Assembly: GCF_900129705.1 (NCBI RefSeq)
Contig: NZ_FQWO01000002.1
Span: 62,001 to 126,000 of the forward strand
DNA length: 64,000 nt
Direction: 5' to 3'
Source: Flavobacterium granuli
GTDB lineage: Bacteria; Bacteroidota; Bacteroidia; Flavobacteriales; Flavobacteriaceae
The notes under the pieces are model-generated. The model saw only the letters and a list, made by a program, of their open reading frames with translations. It had not been told where the DNA came from and did no database searches. A program made the translations under genes and the position numbers. Of this stretch, positions 52,625-61,652 are shown piece by piece. Each line of letters starts with the position of its first letter. Positions within the stretch are counted from its first letter, which is position 1.

Positions 52625-55522
52625 TTACGGATTGATTGTCCAAGAAGCAAAATATTGCTGCCCTATTAAACCAGCCCCCAAAACCTGAGTATATTCTTTA
52701 CCTCCAATATTTGCCGCACCAATTTTTAATGTTGATTTCAGTTTAGGAATATTGTAATTAATTTGAGCATCAATTACTGTAGCGGCATCAATCATTCCAT
52801 CAACCATTGTAGATTGCCATAAATACTCACTGTTCCATCTTCCGCTTACGTTAAACCCAAAGTTCTTGAACAGTTTTTCGTTTCCAAACGATGCTTTCGC
52901 TCTATGTTTTGGCGTATTAAAACCCGCTTCGAAACTAGGATCTTTAGCTTGATCAAACTTGAATTCGGCATAATTATAATTCACACCCACCTCAAAATCT
53001 CTATATACTTTTTTAGAAAGACCCAATCCAAAACCAAGGGACTTAATCTCTACATCTGTATTTGTATACAATTGATAAACCCTGTAATCCCCCCCTTTAA
53101 GAGCAGCTAAAGTCTGAAACCCTAGATCCGCAGGATTAACAGTCGGATTCGGTGAATCCTGTGTCTTACCGTAATAAGGAGTTACAACATTTAAATTCCC
53201 AATAAAATGATTATAGATATTATAATATCCATTAATATCTATAGACACATCTTTCACAAAAGAGCGATAACCTAACTCAAATGCCTTCACACTTTCAGGC
53301 TTTACATAATCTACATTAGTTTTTCTCAATAATGAAGCATTTCCAGTGGCAGTAAACTGTCCTACAGATGTCGCCGTATAAGAGTTATTGTATGCATTCA
53401 AACCACTTAAAACAACAGTGTTAGACCCTAAAACACTTTGTCCAAAAGCAGATATTGTACCGCTACCATCAATATTATTTCCTCTTACTTCAGAAAATCT
53501 AGTTAAATTATCCGGAGCCGAACCCAGCAATAATGCGCTTCCAACATTAAAACCTATGTATTGATCCTGCGTAGATGGATTTCTGAAACCGGTTTGAAAA
53601 GACCCTCTAAAATTATGCCTTCTACTCTGACCCCCTGAGTACACCAGAGAAACTCTTGGAGAAACATTACCATCGAAATTTTTTGATTTATCATAACGAA
53701 TAGACCCTGTGAACTTCAATCTGTCGTCTACAAACTTTTTGGTCAACTGCGTGTAAGCTCCATATTCGTTGTAGTAAATTGGCCCATCGGCATCCGTATA
53801 AATTCTACCATAAGAATTCAGTTGATATTGTCTGTATGACCCTCCTAGTTGAATCTCGGCAAATTTTATAATATCTTTAAAGTTATAATTCGCATCTGAA
53901 TGGTATATCTTCGAATTGTCTACCAATTTTGAACCTGAAAGCACACTCGCTTCATTTATTACTTTATTAAAAGCCGCTTTAAAATCAGATGTGCCAGGTA
54001 AAAACCTAGGCTTTCCAGCTGCTGGTGATAATGGAACATCTCCCGGAATAATATTATAATCTGAATAATTTCTAGCAATAAAATGTGCTTCTGTAGGGTT
54101 TTTACCAACTAAAGTAGATTGAACATAAGCATTCGCATATTGCCCAAACCACGTTTTATCATCTTTCCATTGTCTGTTCACATTAATCCCCGTAAAAAGC
54201 ATGTCGTAGGAATCCCCTCCATCCTCATTAGTAGTATAACCTCTTACAAAAAAGTTTTTTCCTTTTATTTCTAATTTATGTTGTTGCATAAAAAAGTTAT
54301 TCAAATAATACCTATTCGCCCCTTGGTAAACAGCATTTCCAAAACCAAATTTACTCTGCCAAATCACTTCTAAATTTTCACTACCAAAAGGCCTGTAATG
54401 AAGTGAAAAGTCAATTTTAGTATTACTTGCTTTATTATCTGTAAGGTCTGTTTCATTATAACCCGTTCTACTTACATTATAATTAGGAAGAATTCCATCA
54501 AAAGCAGCAAACTGAGAAGGTGTTATCACGCCTGCAGCTAACAATCCATCAGCAACGGCGTTTAGATTTGTAGAAACCTCATCTCCATAAACATTAATTC
54601 CATCATAATTAAAATGAGTTCTATCCCTACCCACATTGGTTTTATCATCATAGTTTGTCGCATACCAATCTGTCCCTTTCATATAAGTAAAATTGACTTT
54701 ACCTGCTAATTTTGGACTGAAAGCATGTGCCATTCTTACACCATAATCCACATAATCATTTGTACCGGCAGCCTTTTGAACCGTCTGTCCATATTTAGCG
54801 TAAGCAGTAATTCCCTGACTTGTAAACGGGCTTTTACTATTCATGAATAGAATACCATTGAAAGCATTCGCCCCGTAAAGAGCAGAAGACGCGCCCGGCA
54901 ACAACTCCACACTTTGAACATCAATTTCAGAAATACCAATCATATTTCCCAACACAAAATTCAACAATGGAGAAGAGTTATCCATCCCGTCTACCAATTG
55001 CATAAAACGCGTATTGGCTACCGTAGCAAAACCACGAGTATTGATGGATTTAAAAGACAAACTACTAGTATTCATTTGAACTTCTTTTAAGTTTTCTAAA
55101 CCATCATAAAAACTTGGAGAGGCATTCTTTTTGATATCAGCAATTCCCATACGCTCAATAGTAACAGGAGATTCTAAAACTCGCTCTGGCGTTCTTGAAG
55201 CCGAAACTACTATTTCATCAAGTAATGTTTCCTCATCGCTTAGAACAATATTTACTTTCTGATTACTGGATGTAATATTGATTTTCTTCGAAACAAAACC
55301 AACACATGAAATTTCAATGACAAAAGGAGGTTTCATCGAGGAAGTCAAAGTAAACTTTCCGTCAGCGTCCGTTATTGCAGTAGCGGCAGTCACTCCAGCA
55401 ATTTTAATATTAGCTCCAAAAACAGCCTGATTGCCACTATCTACAACCGAACCCGAAATCGAACTCTGAGCAAAACTTATGCTACAAAAAAACAAAGACA
55501 AAAAAAGCAAATAAATTCTCAT
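52625..55522 (-). CDS. SusC-like TonB-dependent receptor
   Basis: ATG 55522 gives 965 residues with a signal peptide (MRIYLLFLSLFFCSISFAQ). A carboxypeptidase D-like regulatory beta domain follows (SISGSVVDSGNQAVFGANIKIAGV, split over about 21-45), then a TonB-box-like stretch before the plug (LLDEIVVSASRTPERV, then ELLPGASSALYGANAFNGILFM) and a long barrel ending ASWTIN. No SusD partner follows; instead the next gene is an SGNH lipoprotein. The substrate is unknown. An upstream in-frame ATG (55576) would put residues before the signal peptide and is rejected. Confidence 0.9.
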   Translation of the reverse strand: MRIYLLFLSLFFCSISFAQSSISGSVVDSGNQAVFGANIKIAGVTAATAITDADGKFTLTSSMKPPFVIEISCVGFVSKKINITSSNQKVNIVLSDEETLLDEIVVSASRTPERVLESPVTIERMGIADIKKNASPSFYDGLENLKEVQMNTSSLSFKSINTRGFATVANTRFMQLVDGMDNSSPLLNFVLGNMIGISEIDVQSVELLPGASSALYGANAFNGILFMNSKSPFTSQGITAYAKYGQTVQKAAGTNDYVDYGVRMAHAFSPKLAGKVNFTYMKGTDWYATNYDDKTNVGRDRTHFNYDGINVYGDEVSTNLNAVADGLLAAGVITPSQFAAFDGILPNYNVSRTGYNETDLTDNKASNTKIDFSLHYRPFGSENLEVIWQSKFGFGNAVYQGANRYYLNNFFMQQHKLEIKGKNFFVRGYTTNEDGGDSYDMLFTGINVNRQWKDDKTWFGQYANAYVQSTLVGKNPTEAHFIARNYSDYNIIPGDVPLSPAAGKPRFLPGTSDFKAAFNKVINEASVLSGSKLVDNSKIYHSDANYNFKDIIKFAEIQLGGSYRQYQLNSYGRIYTDADGPIYYNEYGAYTQLTKKFVDDRLKFTGSIRYDKSKNFDGNVSPRVSLVYSGGQSRRHNFRGSFQTGFRNPSTQDQYIGFNVGSALLLGSAPDNLTRFSEVRGNNIDGSGTISAFGQSVLGSNTVVLSGLNAYNNSYTATSVGQFTATGNASLLRKTNVDYVKPESVKAFELGYRSFVKDVSIDINGYYNIYNHFIGNLNVVTPYYGKTQDSPNPTVNPADLGFQTLAALKGGDYRVYQLYTNTDVEIKSLGFGLGLSKKVYRDFEVGVNYNYAEFKFDQAKDPSFEAGFNTPKHRAKASFGNEKLFKNFGFNVSGRWNSEYLWQSTMVDGMIDAATVIDAQINYNIPKLKSTLKIGAANIGGKEYTQVLGAGLIGQQYFASWTINP

Positions 55523-55763
55523 GTGGTTAAATTTTATTGATTTACACCACCAAAATACAATTATTTTCGATATCAATAAAAAAACACAAAAAAAATTTAA
55601 TTATCATCAGCTTTATTGAATTATTTTAACTTATTATTTATTTTGTATTATTGAATATATCCTTAAAAAGTTGTTAAAAAAATTAATATATATTATGCAT
55701 ACATATAATTTTCATGAGAAAAAAGAGATATATCGTAAAAATATGTTTTTTCGATTATTTCCA

Positions 55764-55792
55764 TAAAAAAAGCGAGGCATAGCCTCGCTTTT
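55764..55792 (-). terminator. Terminator of the GT5-DUF4270-glmS operon
   Basis: On the minus strand an 11-bp stem AAAAGCGAGGC / GCCTCGCTTTT with a 3-nt loop is followed by seven T, 22 nt after the glmS stop. The rest of the 290-bp gap up to the SusC-like gene (55523-55763) is very AT-rich and shows no gene or clear promoter. Confidence 0.88.
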
Positions 55793-55813
55793 CATTATTT
55801 ATCTCAAAATCAC

Positions 55814-57661
55814 TTATTCAACAGTAACCGACTTTGCTAAGTTACGCGGTTGATCTACATTACAACCTCTCATAACAGCAATATGATATGACAGCAATTG
55901 CAATGGAATCGTAGTAATCAACGGAGACAAGGCATCCGAAGTTTCCGGAATTTCAATAACATAATCCGCTAATTCACGAACCTGCATATCTCCTTTGGTA
56001 ACCACAGCAATAATTCGCCCACTTCGAGATTTTATTTCCTGAATATTACTCACTATCTTATCATAATGCCCCTGTTTTGGCGCAATAATAATTACCGGCA
56101 TTTGATCATCTATCAAAGCAATTGGACCATGCTTCATTTCTGCTGCCGGATATCCTTCTGCATGAATATAAGAGATCTCTTTTAACTTCAAAGCACCTTC
56201 AAGAGCCACCGGGAAATTATATCCTCTACCCAAATACAAACAATTTGGCGCATCTTTAAAAGTAGCTGCAATTTCTTTGGCTCGCTCATTGGTTTCCAAA
56301 GCCTCTTTTACCTTTTCAGGAATCAATTCAAGTTCTTGCAAATACCTATGGAAATCCGAATGAGACAAAGTCCCTTTGGCTTTTGCCAAACGCAATGCAA
56401 TCATCGTCAATACTGTAATTTGAGTTGTGAAGGCTTTCGTAGAAGCAACCCCAATCTCAGGACCAGCATGCGTATATGCTCCCGCATGAGTTTCTCTAGA
56501 AATAGATGAACCCACGACATTACAAACACCAAAAACAAAAGCTCCGTTTTCTTTGGCTAACTTAATAGCAGCCATTGTATCTGCTGTTTCGCCAGACTGA
56601 GATATCGCAATCACAACGTCTTTACTGTTTATAATAGGATTTCTATATCTAAACTCCGAAGCATATTCTACTTCAACAGATATACGTGCAAACTCTTCAA
56701 ATATATATTCCGCAACTAAACCGGCATGCCAAGACGTACCACAAGCAACTATAATAATTCGATCTGCATTAAGGAATTTTTCCAAATTATCCTCAACTCC
56801 AGCCATTTGAATAATTCCTTCATTAGCATGAAGTCTACCTCTATATGTATCTTTTATTACATTAGGTTGCTCATAAATCTCTTTTAACATAAAGTGATCG
56901 TAACCTCCTTTTTCAATCTGCTCCAAATTCATTTGAAGTTCCTGAATATAAGGATCAACCAAAGAATCATCTTTGATTTTTCTTACCTTCATCGCTTTAT
57001 GTAATCTGACATTAGCCATCTCGCCGTCTTCTAAATAAACAGCATTAGACGTATATTCAATAAATGGAGAAGCATCAGAAGCAATAAAATATTCTCCCTC
57101 ACCAATTCCAATTGCCAACGGACTTCCTAAACGAGCCGCCACAATTTCATCTGGATTTTTTTTGTCAAAAACAGCAATCGCATAAGCTCCTACTACTTGG
57201 TTAAGGGCAATTTGTACCGCCTTACCCAATTTTATATTTTCTTTCTTCTGTATCTCTTCGATAAGATTAACTAATACTTCCGTATCTGTATCTGATTGAA
57301 AAACATAACCTCTCTTGATTAGTTCTTCTTTCAGCGGCGCATAGTTTTCAATTATTCCGTTATGAATAATTACCAATTCACCAGAATTAGAAACATGTGG
57401 GTGGGAATTCACATCATTAGGCACTCCATGAGTAGCCCAACGCGTATGTCCGATTCCGATATTTCCATTAGTAGTAATTTCTTTAGCTGCTTTAGCTTCC
57501 AAATCCACAACCTTACCTTTGGTCTTACAAAGCTTTACGTCTTCACCATCATATATCATGACACCAGCACTATCGTAGCCTCTATATTCCAGTCTTTTTA
57601 ATCCTTTTATTACAATAGGATAAGCCTCTCGGTGGCCTATATATCCAACAATTCCGCACAT
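55814..57661 (-). CDS. glmS: Glutamine-fructose-6-phosphate aminotransferase
   Basis: The 615-residue enzyme makes glucosamine 6-phosphate from fructose 6-phosphate and glutamine, the first step to UDP-GlcNAc. The N-terminal glutaminase begins MCGIVGYIGH with nucleophile Cys2. HTRWATHGVPNDVNSHPH is typical, and two SIS sugar-isomerase domains carry ACGTSWHAGLVAEYIFEE (split), AISQSGETADT and the C-terminal NLAKSVTVE. It lies 7 nt after the DUF4270 gene on the minus strand. Confidence 0.97.
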   Translation of the reverse strand: MCGIVGYIGHREAYPIVIKGLKRLEYRGYDSAGVMIYDGEDVKLCKTKGKVVDLEAKAAKEITTNGNIGIGHTRWATHGVPNDVNSHPHVSNSGELVIIHNGIIENYAPLKEELIKRGYVFQSDTDTEVLVNLIEEIQKKENIKLGKAVQIALNQVVGAYAIAVFDKKNPDEIVAARLGSPLAIGIGEGEYFIASDASPFIEYTSNAVYLEDGEMANVRLHKAMKVRKIKDDSLVDPYIQELQMNLEQIEKGGYDHFMLKEIYEQPNVIKDTYRGRLHANEGIIQMAGVEDNLEKFLNADRIIIVACGTSWHAGLVAEYIFEEFARISVEVEYASEFRYRNPIINSKDVVIAISQSGETADTMAAIKLAKENGAFVFGVCNVVGSSISRETHAGAYTHAGPEIGVASTKAFTTQITVLTMIALRLAKAKGTLSHSDFHRYLQELELIPEKVKEALETNERAKEIAATFKDAPNCLYLGRGYNFPVALEGALKLKEISYIHAEGYPAAEMKHGPIALIDDQMPVIIIAPKQGHYDKIVSNIQEIKSRSGRIIAVVTKGDMQVRELADYVIEIPETSDALSPLITTIPLQLLSYHIAVMRGCNVDQPRNLAKSVTVE

Positions 57662-57668
57662 ATATTAG

Positions 57669-59300
57669 TTAATTAGATTTCGTATAATACATTTCAAATT
57701 TCAGTCTTTTGGCATCCGGAACAGACTGCTTATTACTTCCATGAAGCACTGTTCCTAAAGGACTCATAACAGCAGACCTTGGTACCGCCAACAACGGAGA
57801 AGCAGCGTTCTTTAACTTATAGAAATTAACATCCGTAACATCCTCTGTAACTACAAGACCTAACTTTACATTTTTAGCTGTCTTATCTTTAATAAGATTT
57901 CTGACATGATTAGTAATTCTGATCTTATAAACTCCGTCCCCTGCCTTTGTGTTATCTAATAAGCCTCCAAATACAACTTGACCATTCTTGCTATTTGAAC
58001 CTGTAGTCGCATCTGCATAAAAATCAACCAAAGGAGTATTATTGTCCAAATCATATAAGTAAACTCGCATTGGTTCCTTACTTTTTGACATTATCTCGTC
58101 AATATGAAAAACAAGATTAGCTTCATTGATCAACTTTCTGGTGCCTGATTGAGGATTACGCAAATCATCTAGCTCATCCGAAATACCATTAGGTCCGGTT
58201 AAATTCCCATTAGCATCATAGCCTTTCACATCTGTTTTGTTAAAAAGTTCAATAACAGCCATTGCTCCATCTCCACCTTTCAAATACAATGTCTTATCCC
58301 CATTTACATCATCTCCTTTATTTGGCGCAGCACCATAATCAACCCCATTAACAGTAAAATCATTACTCAACAAGCTCACCGTATTTCCGGTCATGTTAAT
58401 AACGATTTCCTTTTCAACTTTGGTCGCGTCAGTATCTGAAGTATCTTCTTTGTACTTAATGGTAATTTTTCCTTTTTTAAAGTCCAGCATAGCTAAAGCT
58501 CCCGCATTACTACCTGACTTCTCTACTTTAAAATATAAACCTCTAAAATAATCTTTAAAAACTTCATTTGTAGCAAGCTTTCCTGAAGTTGCTGCATCTA
58601 TTATTTTGGTTTTAAAAAAATTAGCGTTAAGATTCAAACGCATTCCAGGTGCAGTTCTGTTCACCGTTTCCTTACCATCAACCGTTGTAGTCACCTTATA
58701 CTCAGCCGGACTGAAGAAAAATGCATTATTTTGAGCATCATCTGCAGCATCATTTAAAAGAACAGTCCCTTTCAAATTATCAAAATCAGTGTTTTGATCC
58801 GTGAAATACTTCTGAGCGTCTTGAAACCCTCCTACAGGATCCAAATTTCTCATAAAATATTTTGACTCATACACACTTAACTTAATCTTAGCATCCGCAG
58901 GTCCATAAATTGAATCCAATTCATAAACATGATCTCCTTTCTCATCAGTAGATTTCAAAGTACTGAAATAAGGAATCGTCAAAACAACACTTTCAATAAC
59001 GGGATTCTTACCAATTGTTGGACTTAACGCCTCTAAAGTAAGCTGAGTAGCAAAATTAGCAGTAGTGGTTCCAAAATTAGCATTATCATAAATTCCCAAA
59101 GCATTAATGGGTAAATTATTTGATTGTACTGCTCCCGTTTTCTGACTGTAAGCCAAGACATCGTAAAATTCCTTATTCAGGTCAAAATGATTCTCGCCTA
59201 ATAAATCACCACCAACTGAATTATAATCTTTATCACAGGAATATAAAAAAAGAACGCTCGCAACTATTAGAATTTTATTGATAAAAGAATTATTGCACAT
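57669..59300 (-). CDS. DUF4270 family outer-membrane lipoprotein
   Basis: The 543-residue protein has a lipoprotein signal peptide with lipobox LYSC (Cys about 22), followed by DKDYNSVGGDLLGENHF. Regions with beta-sandwich-like repeats (ALGIYDNANFGTTTANFATQ, VIESVVLTIPYF, ANLVFHIDE, VYLYDLDNNTPLVDFY) identify the DUF4270 family of Bacteroidota. Function is unknown. It is sandwiched between the GT5 protein and glmS in one operon (22 and 7 nt gaps), which hints at a role in cell-surface polysaccharide or envelope supply. Confidence 0.85.
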   Translation of the reverse strand: MCNNSFINKILIVASVLFLYSCDKDYNSVGGDLLGENHFDLNKEFYDVLAYSQKTGAVQSNNLPINALGIYDNANFGTTTANFATQLTLEALSPTIGKNPVIESVVLTIPYFSTLKSTDEKGDHVYELDSIYGPADAKIKLSVYESKYFMRNLDPVGGFQDAQKYFTDQNTDFDNLKGTVLLNDAADDAQNNAFFFSPAEYKVTTTVDGKETVNRTAPGMRLNLNANFFKTKIIDAATSGKLATNEVFKDYFRGLYFKVEKSGSNAGALAMLDFKKGKITIKYKEDTSDTDATKVEKEIVINMTGNTVSLLSNDFTVNGVDYGAAPNKGDDVNGDKTLYLKGGDGAMAVIELFNKTDVKGYDANGNLTGPNGISDELDDLRNPQSGTRKLINEANLVFHIDEIMSKSKEPMRVYLYDLDNNTPLVDFYADATTGSNSKNGQVVFGGLLDNTKAGDGVYKIRITNHVRNLIKDKTAKNVKLGLVVTEDVTDVNFYKLKNAASPLLAVPRSAVMSPLGTVLHGSNKQSVPDAKRLKFEMYYTKSN

Positions 59301-59322
59301 ACTTAAAATAAAAGTTTAAAAT

Positions 59323-60129
59323 TTATAGAACCTCGTTGTTATAAAAATTGCTATACGCTTCAGCGAACGCATCTTTTGGCACGAAAGGTAAAAAAGGTTT
59401 TCCTGAAGATTCTATATATTTTGTTAAACTTGAAGAAACACCGTTTGAAGCAATGATCACCGCATCAGAATGCTTAATGGTCGCCTTCATAATATTTTCA
59501 AAATTAGGCGTTTCAAGATCAGAAACAGCCTCTTCAGGAACGCCGTCCATCTTAACTTTATTGATCATCTCTGGATCTAAATTAGTATCGAAAGACTGAC
59601 TGTAAACAGAGGTAACAATCTTAGTATCCGAAAAAAGAGCCTCATTTTTATAAAAATGCTTCATATATATTGGTAACATAGCCGCCATCCAACCATGAAC
59701 ATGTATAATATCCGGAACCCAGTTCAATTTCTTAACCGTTTCTACCACCCCTTTAGCGAAGAAAATAGCACGCTCGTCATTATCAGGATACATCACCCCT
59801 TCCTCATCAGCAAAAGTTGCTTTTCTTTTGAAATATTCATCATTATCAATAAAATAAACTTGAATTCTTTCCTTTGGAATGGAAGCTACTTTAATAATCA
59901 AAGGCATATCTAAGTCATTTACTACCAAATTCATCCCAGAAAGGCGAATCACTTCATGTAATTGATGTCTTCTTTCATTGATATTCCCATATCTTGGCAT
60001 AAAAATTCTGATTTGGCCACCTTGATCATTAACCATCTTCGGAACATCGTAAGACATTAAAGAAACCTCATTTTCAGCCAAATAAGGCACCACTTCAGAT
60101 GATACGTATAATATCCTCTTATCTTTCAT
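59323..60129 (-). CDS. Half-length GT5 glycogen/starch synthase-like protein
   Basis: The 268-residue protein matches the N-terminal Rossmann half of glycogen synthase: ILYVSSEVVPYLAEN at 6-20, IRIFMPRYGNI, VYFIDNDEYFKRK, DNDERAIFFAKGVVE and PDIIHVHGWMAAMLPIY. The C-terminal nucleotide-sugar half is absent, and the family KTGGL motif near residue 18-22 is replaced (ENEVSL), so classical ADP-glucose transfer is unlikely. The gene starts an operon with the DUF4270 gene and glmS and is divergent from panC. It may act as a regulatory or partner protein. Confidence 0.8.
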   Translation of the reverse strand: MKDKRILYVSSEVVPYLAENEVSLMSYDVPKMVNDQGGQIRIFMPRYGNINERRHQLHEVIRLSGMNLVVNDLDMPLIIKVASIPKERIQVYFIDNDEYFKRKATFADEEGVMYPDNDERAIFFAKGVVETVKKLNWVPDIIHVHGWMAAMLPIYMKHFYKNEALFSDTKIVTSVYSQSFDTNLDPEMINKVKMDGVPEEAVSDLETPNFENIMKATIKHSDAVIIASNGVSSSLTKYIESSGKPFLPFVPKDAFAEAYSNFYNNEVL

Positions 60130-60167
60130 ATTATAATTTACTTAGTTTATTGGTAATAAAAACCACG

Positions 60168-60214
60168 CAAAATTACAAAAATTTATGCAGTTATTGACTA
60201 ATATATTATGTTTG
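60168..60214. promoter_or_regulatory. Divergent -7 boxes of the GT5 operon and panC
   Basis: On the minus strand TAATTTTG (60175-60168) faces the GT5 gene, and on the plus strand TATGTTTG (60207-60214) faces panC. Starts would lie near 60164 and 60218. The plus box contains the ATG at 60208, ruling it out as a start. Neither has a strong -33 element. Confidence 0.5.
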
Positions 60215-60237
60215 CACTTAATTTTAATAAAACGACC

Positions 60238-61086
60238 ATGCCTATTTTCTATGGAAAAGTGGCTTTAATAGATTATTTAAAATCTATTAAAACCAAAAAT
60301 TCCACTGTTGGATTTATCCCAACCATGGGTGCTCTGCATCAAGGACATCTCTCGTTGATGCAACAATCACTGGCAGAAAACGATTATACAGTAGTAAGTA
60401 TTTTTGTAAATCCTACCCAGTTCAACAACCCCGAAGATCTGGAAAAATACCCCAGAACTTTAGAGCAAGACACCCAGAAAATAGCACAGCTAAACGATGC
60501 CATTATAGTGTACGCACCTTCAGTTGATGATATTTATGAAGGAAAAGTATTATCACAAGATTTTGACTTTGACGGATTAGAAAACCAAATGGAAGGAAAG
60601 TTCAGACCAGGGCATTTTAATGGCGTAGGCACCATCGTAAAACGTCTTTTTGAAATTGTAACTCCTACCAATGCTTATTTTGGGGAGAAAGATTTCCAAC
60701 AGCTCCAAATTATAAAAAAGATGGTTCAAAAGAACAATCTCGAAGTCAACGTAATAGGCTGTCCAATCTTCAGAGAATCCAATGGTCTTGCGATGAGTTC
60801 CAGAAACGAACGTTTGACAGAACAACAAAAAAAACAAAGCAGTTTTATTTTCAAAACCTTAACCGAGGCAAAAGAAAAATTTCAAACTGACAGCCCAAAA
60901 TCGGTAACGGAATGGGTTGAAGAATCCTTTGCCAAAAACCCCACTTTTGAACTAGAATACTTTCAAATCGCAGACGAAGCAACACTTACTCCTTGCACCA
61001 CAAAAAATAAGGAACAAAAATACCGCGCTTTTATAGCCGTTTTTATCAATAACATCAGATTGATTGATACCATTTCATTAAATTAA
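60238..61086 (+). CDS. panC: Pantothenate synthetase
   Basis: The 282-residue enzyme condenses pantoate and beta-alanine with ATP. The first residues [14 protein letters not shown] follow ATG 60238. Family blocks are [17 protein letters not shown] (the HxGH motif), [41 protein letters not shown] and SSRNERLT. Placing the start at 60208 would add ten residues encoded by the promoter. panD begins 14 nt after the stop. Confidence 0.95.
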   Translation: MPIFYGKVALIDYLKSIKTKNSTVGFIPTMGALHQGHLSLMQQSLAENDYTVVSIFVNPTQFNNPEDLEKYPRTLEQDTQKIAQLNDAIIVYAPSVDDIYEGKVLSQDFDFDGLENQMEGKFRPGHFNGVGTIVKRLFEIVTPTNAYFGEKDFQQLQIIKKMVQKNNLEVNVIGCPIFRESNGLAMSSRNERLTEQQKKQSSFIFKTLTEAKEKFQTDSPKSVTEWVEESFAKNPTFELEYFQIADEATLTPCTTKNKEQKYRAFIAVFINNIRLIDTISLN

Positions 61087-61088
61087 TT

Positions 61089-61096
61089 TACTTTTG
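61089..61096 (+). promoter_or_regulatory. -7 box 4 nt before the panD ATG
   Basis: TACTTTTG ends 4 bp before ATG 61101, within the panC-panD gap. A TTG lies at 61064-61066 (22-bp spacer). If active, panD has an internal promoter and a leaderless message. Confidence 0.45.
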
Positions 61097-61100
61097 TAGC

Positions 61101-61451
61101 ATGCAAATTCAAGTTTTAAAATCCAAAATACACAGGGTAAAAGTTACCGGAGCCGATTTAAATTATATCGGCAGCATTACTATAGATGAAACCCTGCTAG
61201 AAGCTTCCAATATTATTGAAGGTGAAAAAGTTTCCATTGTAAACATCAATAATGGTGAACGATTTGAAACCTATGCTATAAAAGGTGAAAAAAATTCAGG
61301 TGAAATAACCCTGAACGGACCTGCGGCTAGAAAAGTACAAAAAGACGATATCATCATCATCATTTCATACGCTACGATTGATTTTGAAGAAGCAAAGACT
61401 TTTACTCCTTGGATTATTTTTCCAAATGAAAAAGACAATTCTTTAACTTAA
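61101..61451 (+). CDS. panD: Aspartate 1-decarboxylase
   Basis: The 116-residue pyruvoyl enzyme makes beta-alanine for pantothenate. The self-cleavage site Gly24-Ser25 in NYIGSITID is intact, and the conserved [20 protein letters not shown] and [10 protein letters not shown] segments follow. It is likely cotranscribed with panC. A C-terminal extension ([17 protein letters not shown]) contains more residues than some homologues. Confidence 0.95.
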   Translation: MQIQVLKSKIHRVKVTGADLNYIGSITIDETLLEASNIIEGEKVSIVNINNGERFETYAIKGEKNSGEITLNGPAARKVQKDDIIIIISYATIDFEEAKTFTPWIIFPNEKDNSLT

Positions 61452-61652
61452 ACAACAATTATTCACCACCACTTTTGCGCTCAATTTACAGCTGTATTTT
61501 GAAGGTCATTTCTGTGTCTAATTTTTAATAAAGCAAGAATTCTATTCTCTTGATTCCCATCCTGAGTTTATAACTTCTTCTTTTTTATTAATTTAAAGTA
61601 TTATATTGGTACTCTATTTACGACTATTCTATTTTTTCTAAAAAACTGAATT

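Noticed and set aside
60208..60237. panC start at ATG 60208
   Set aside because: This ATG lies in the TATGTTTG -7 box; ATG 60238 gives the family N-terminus.
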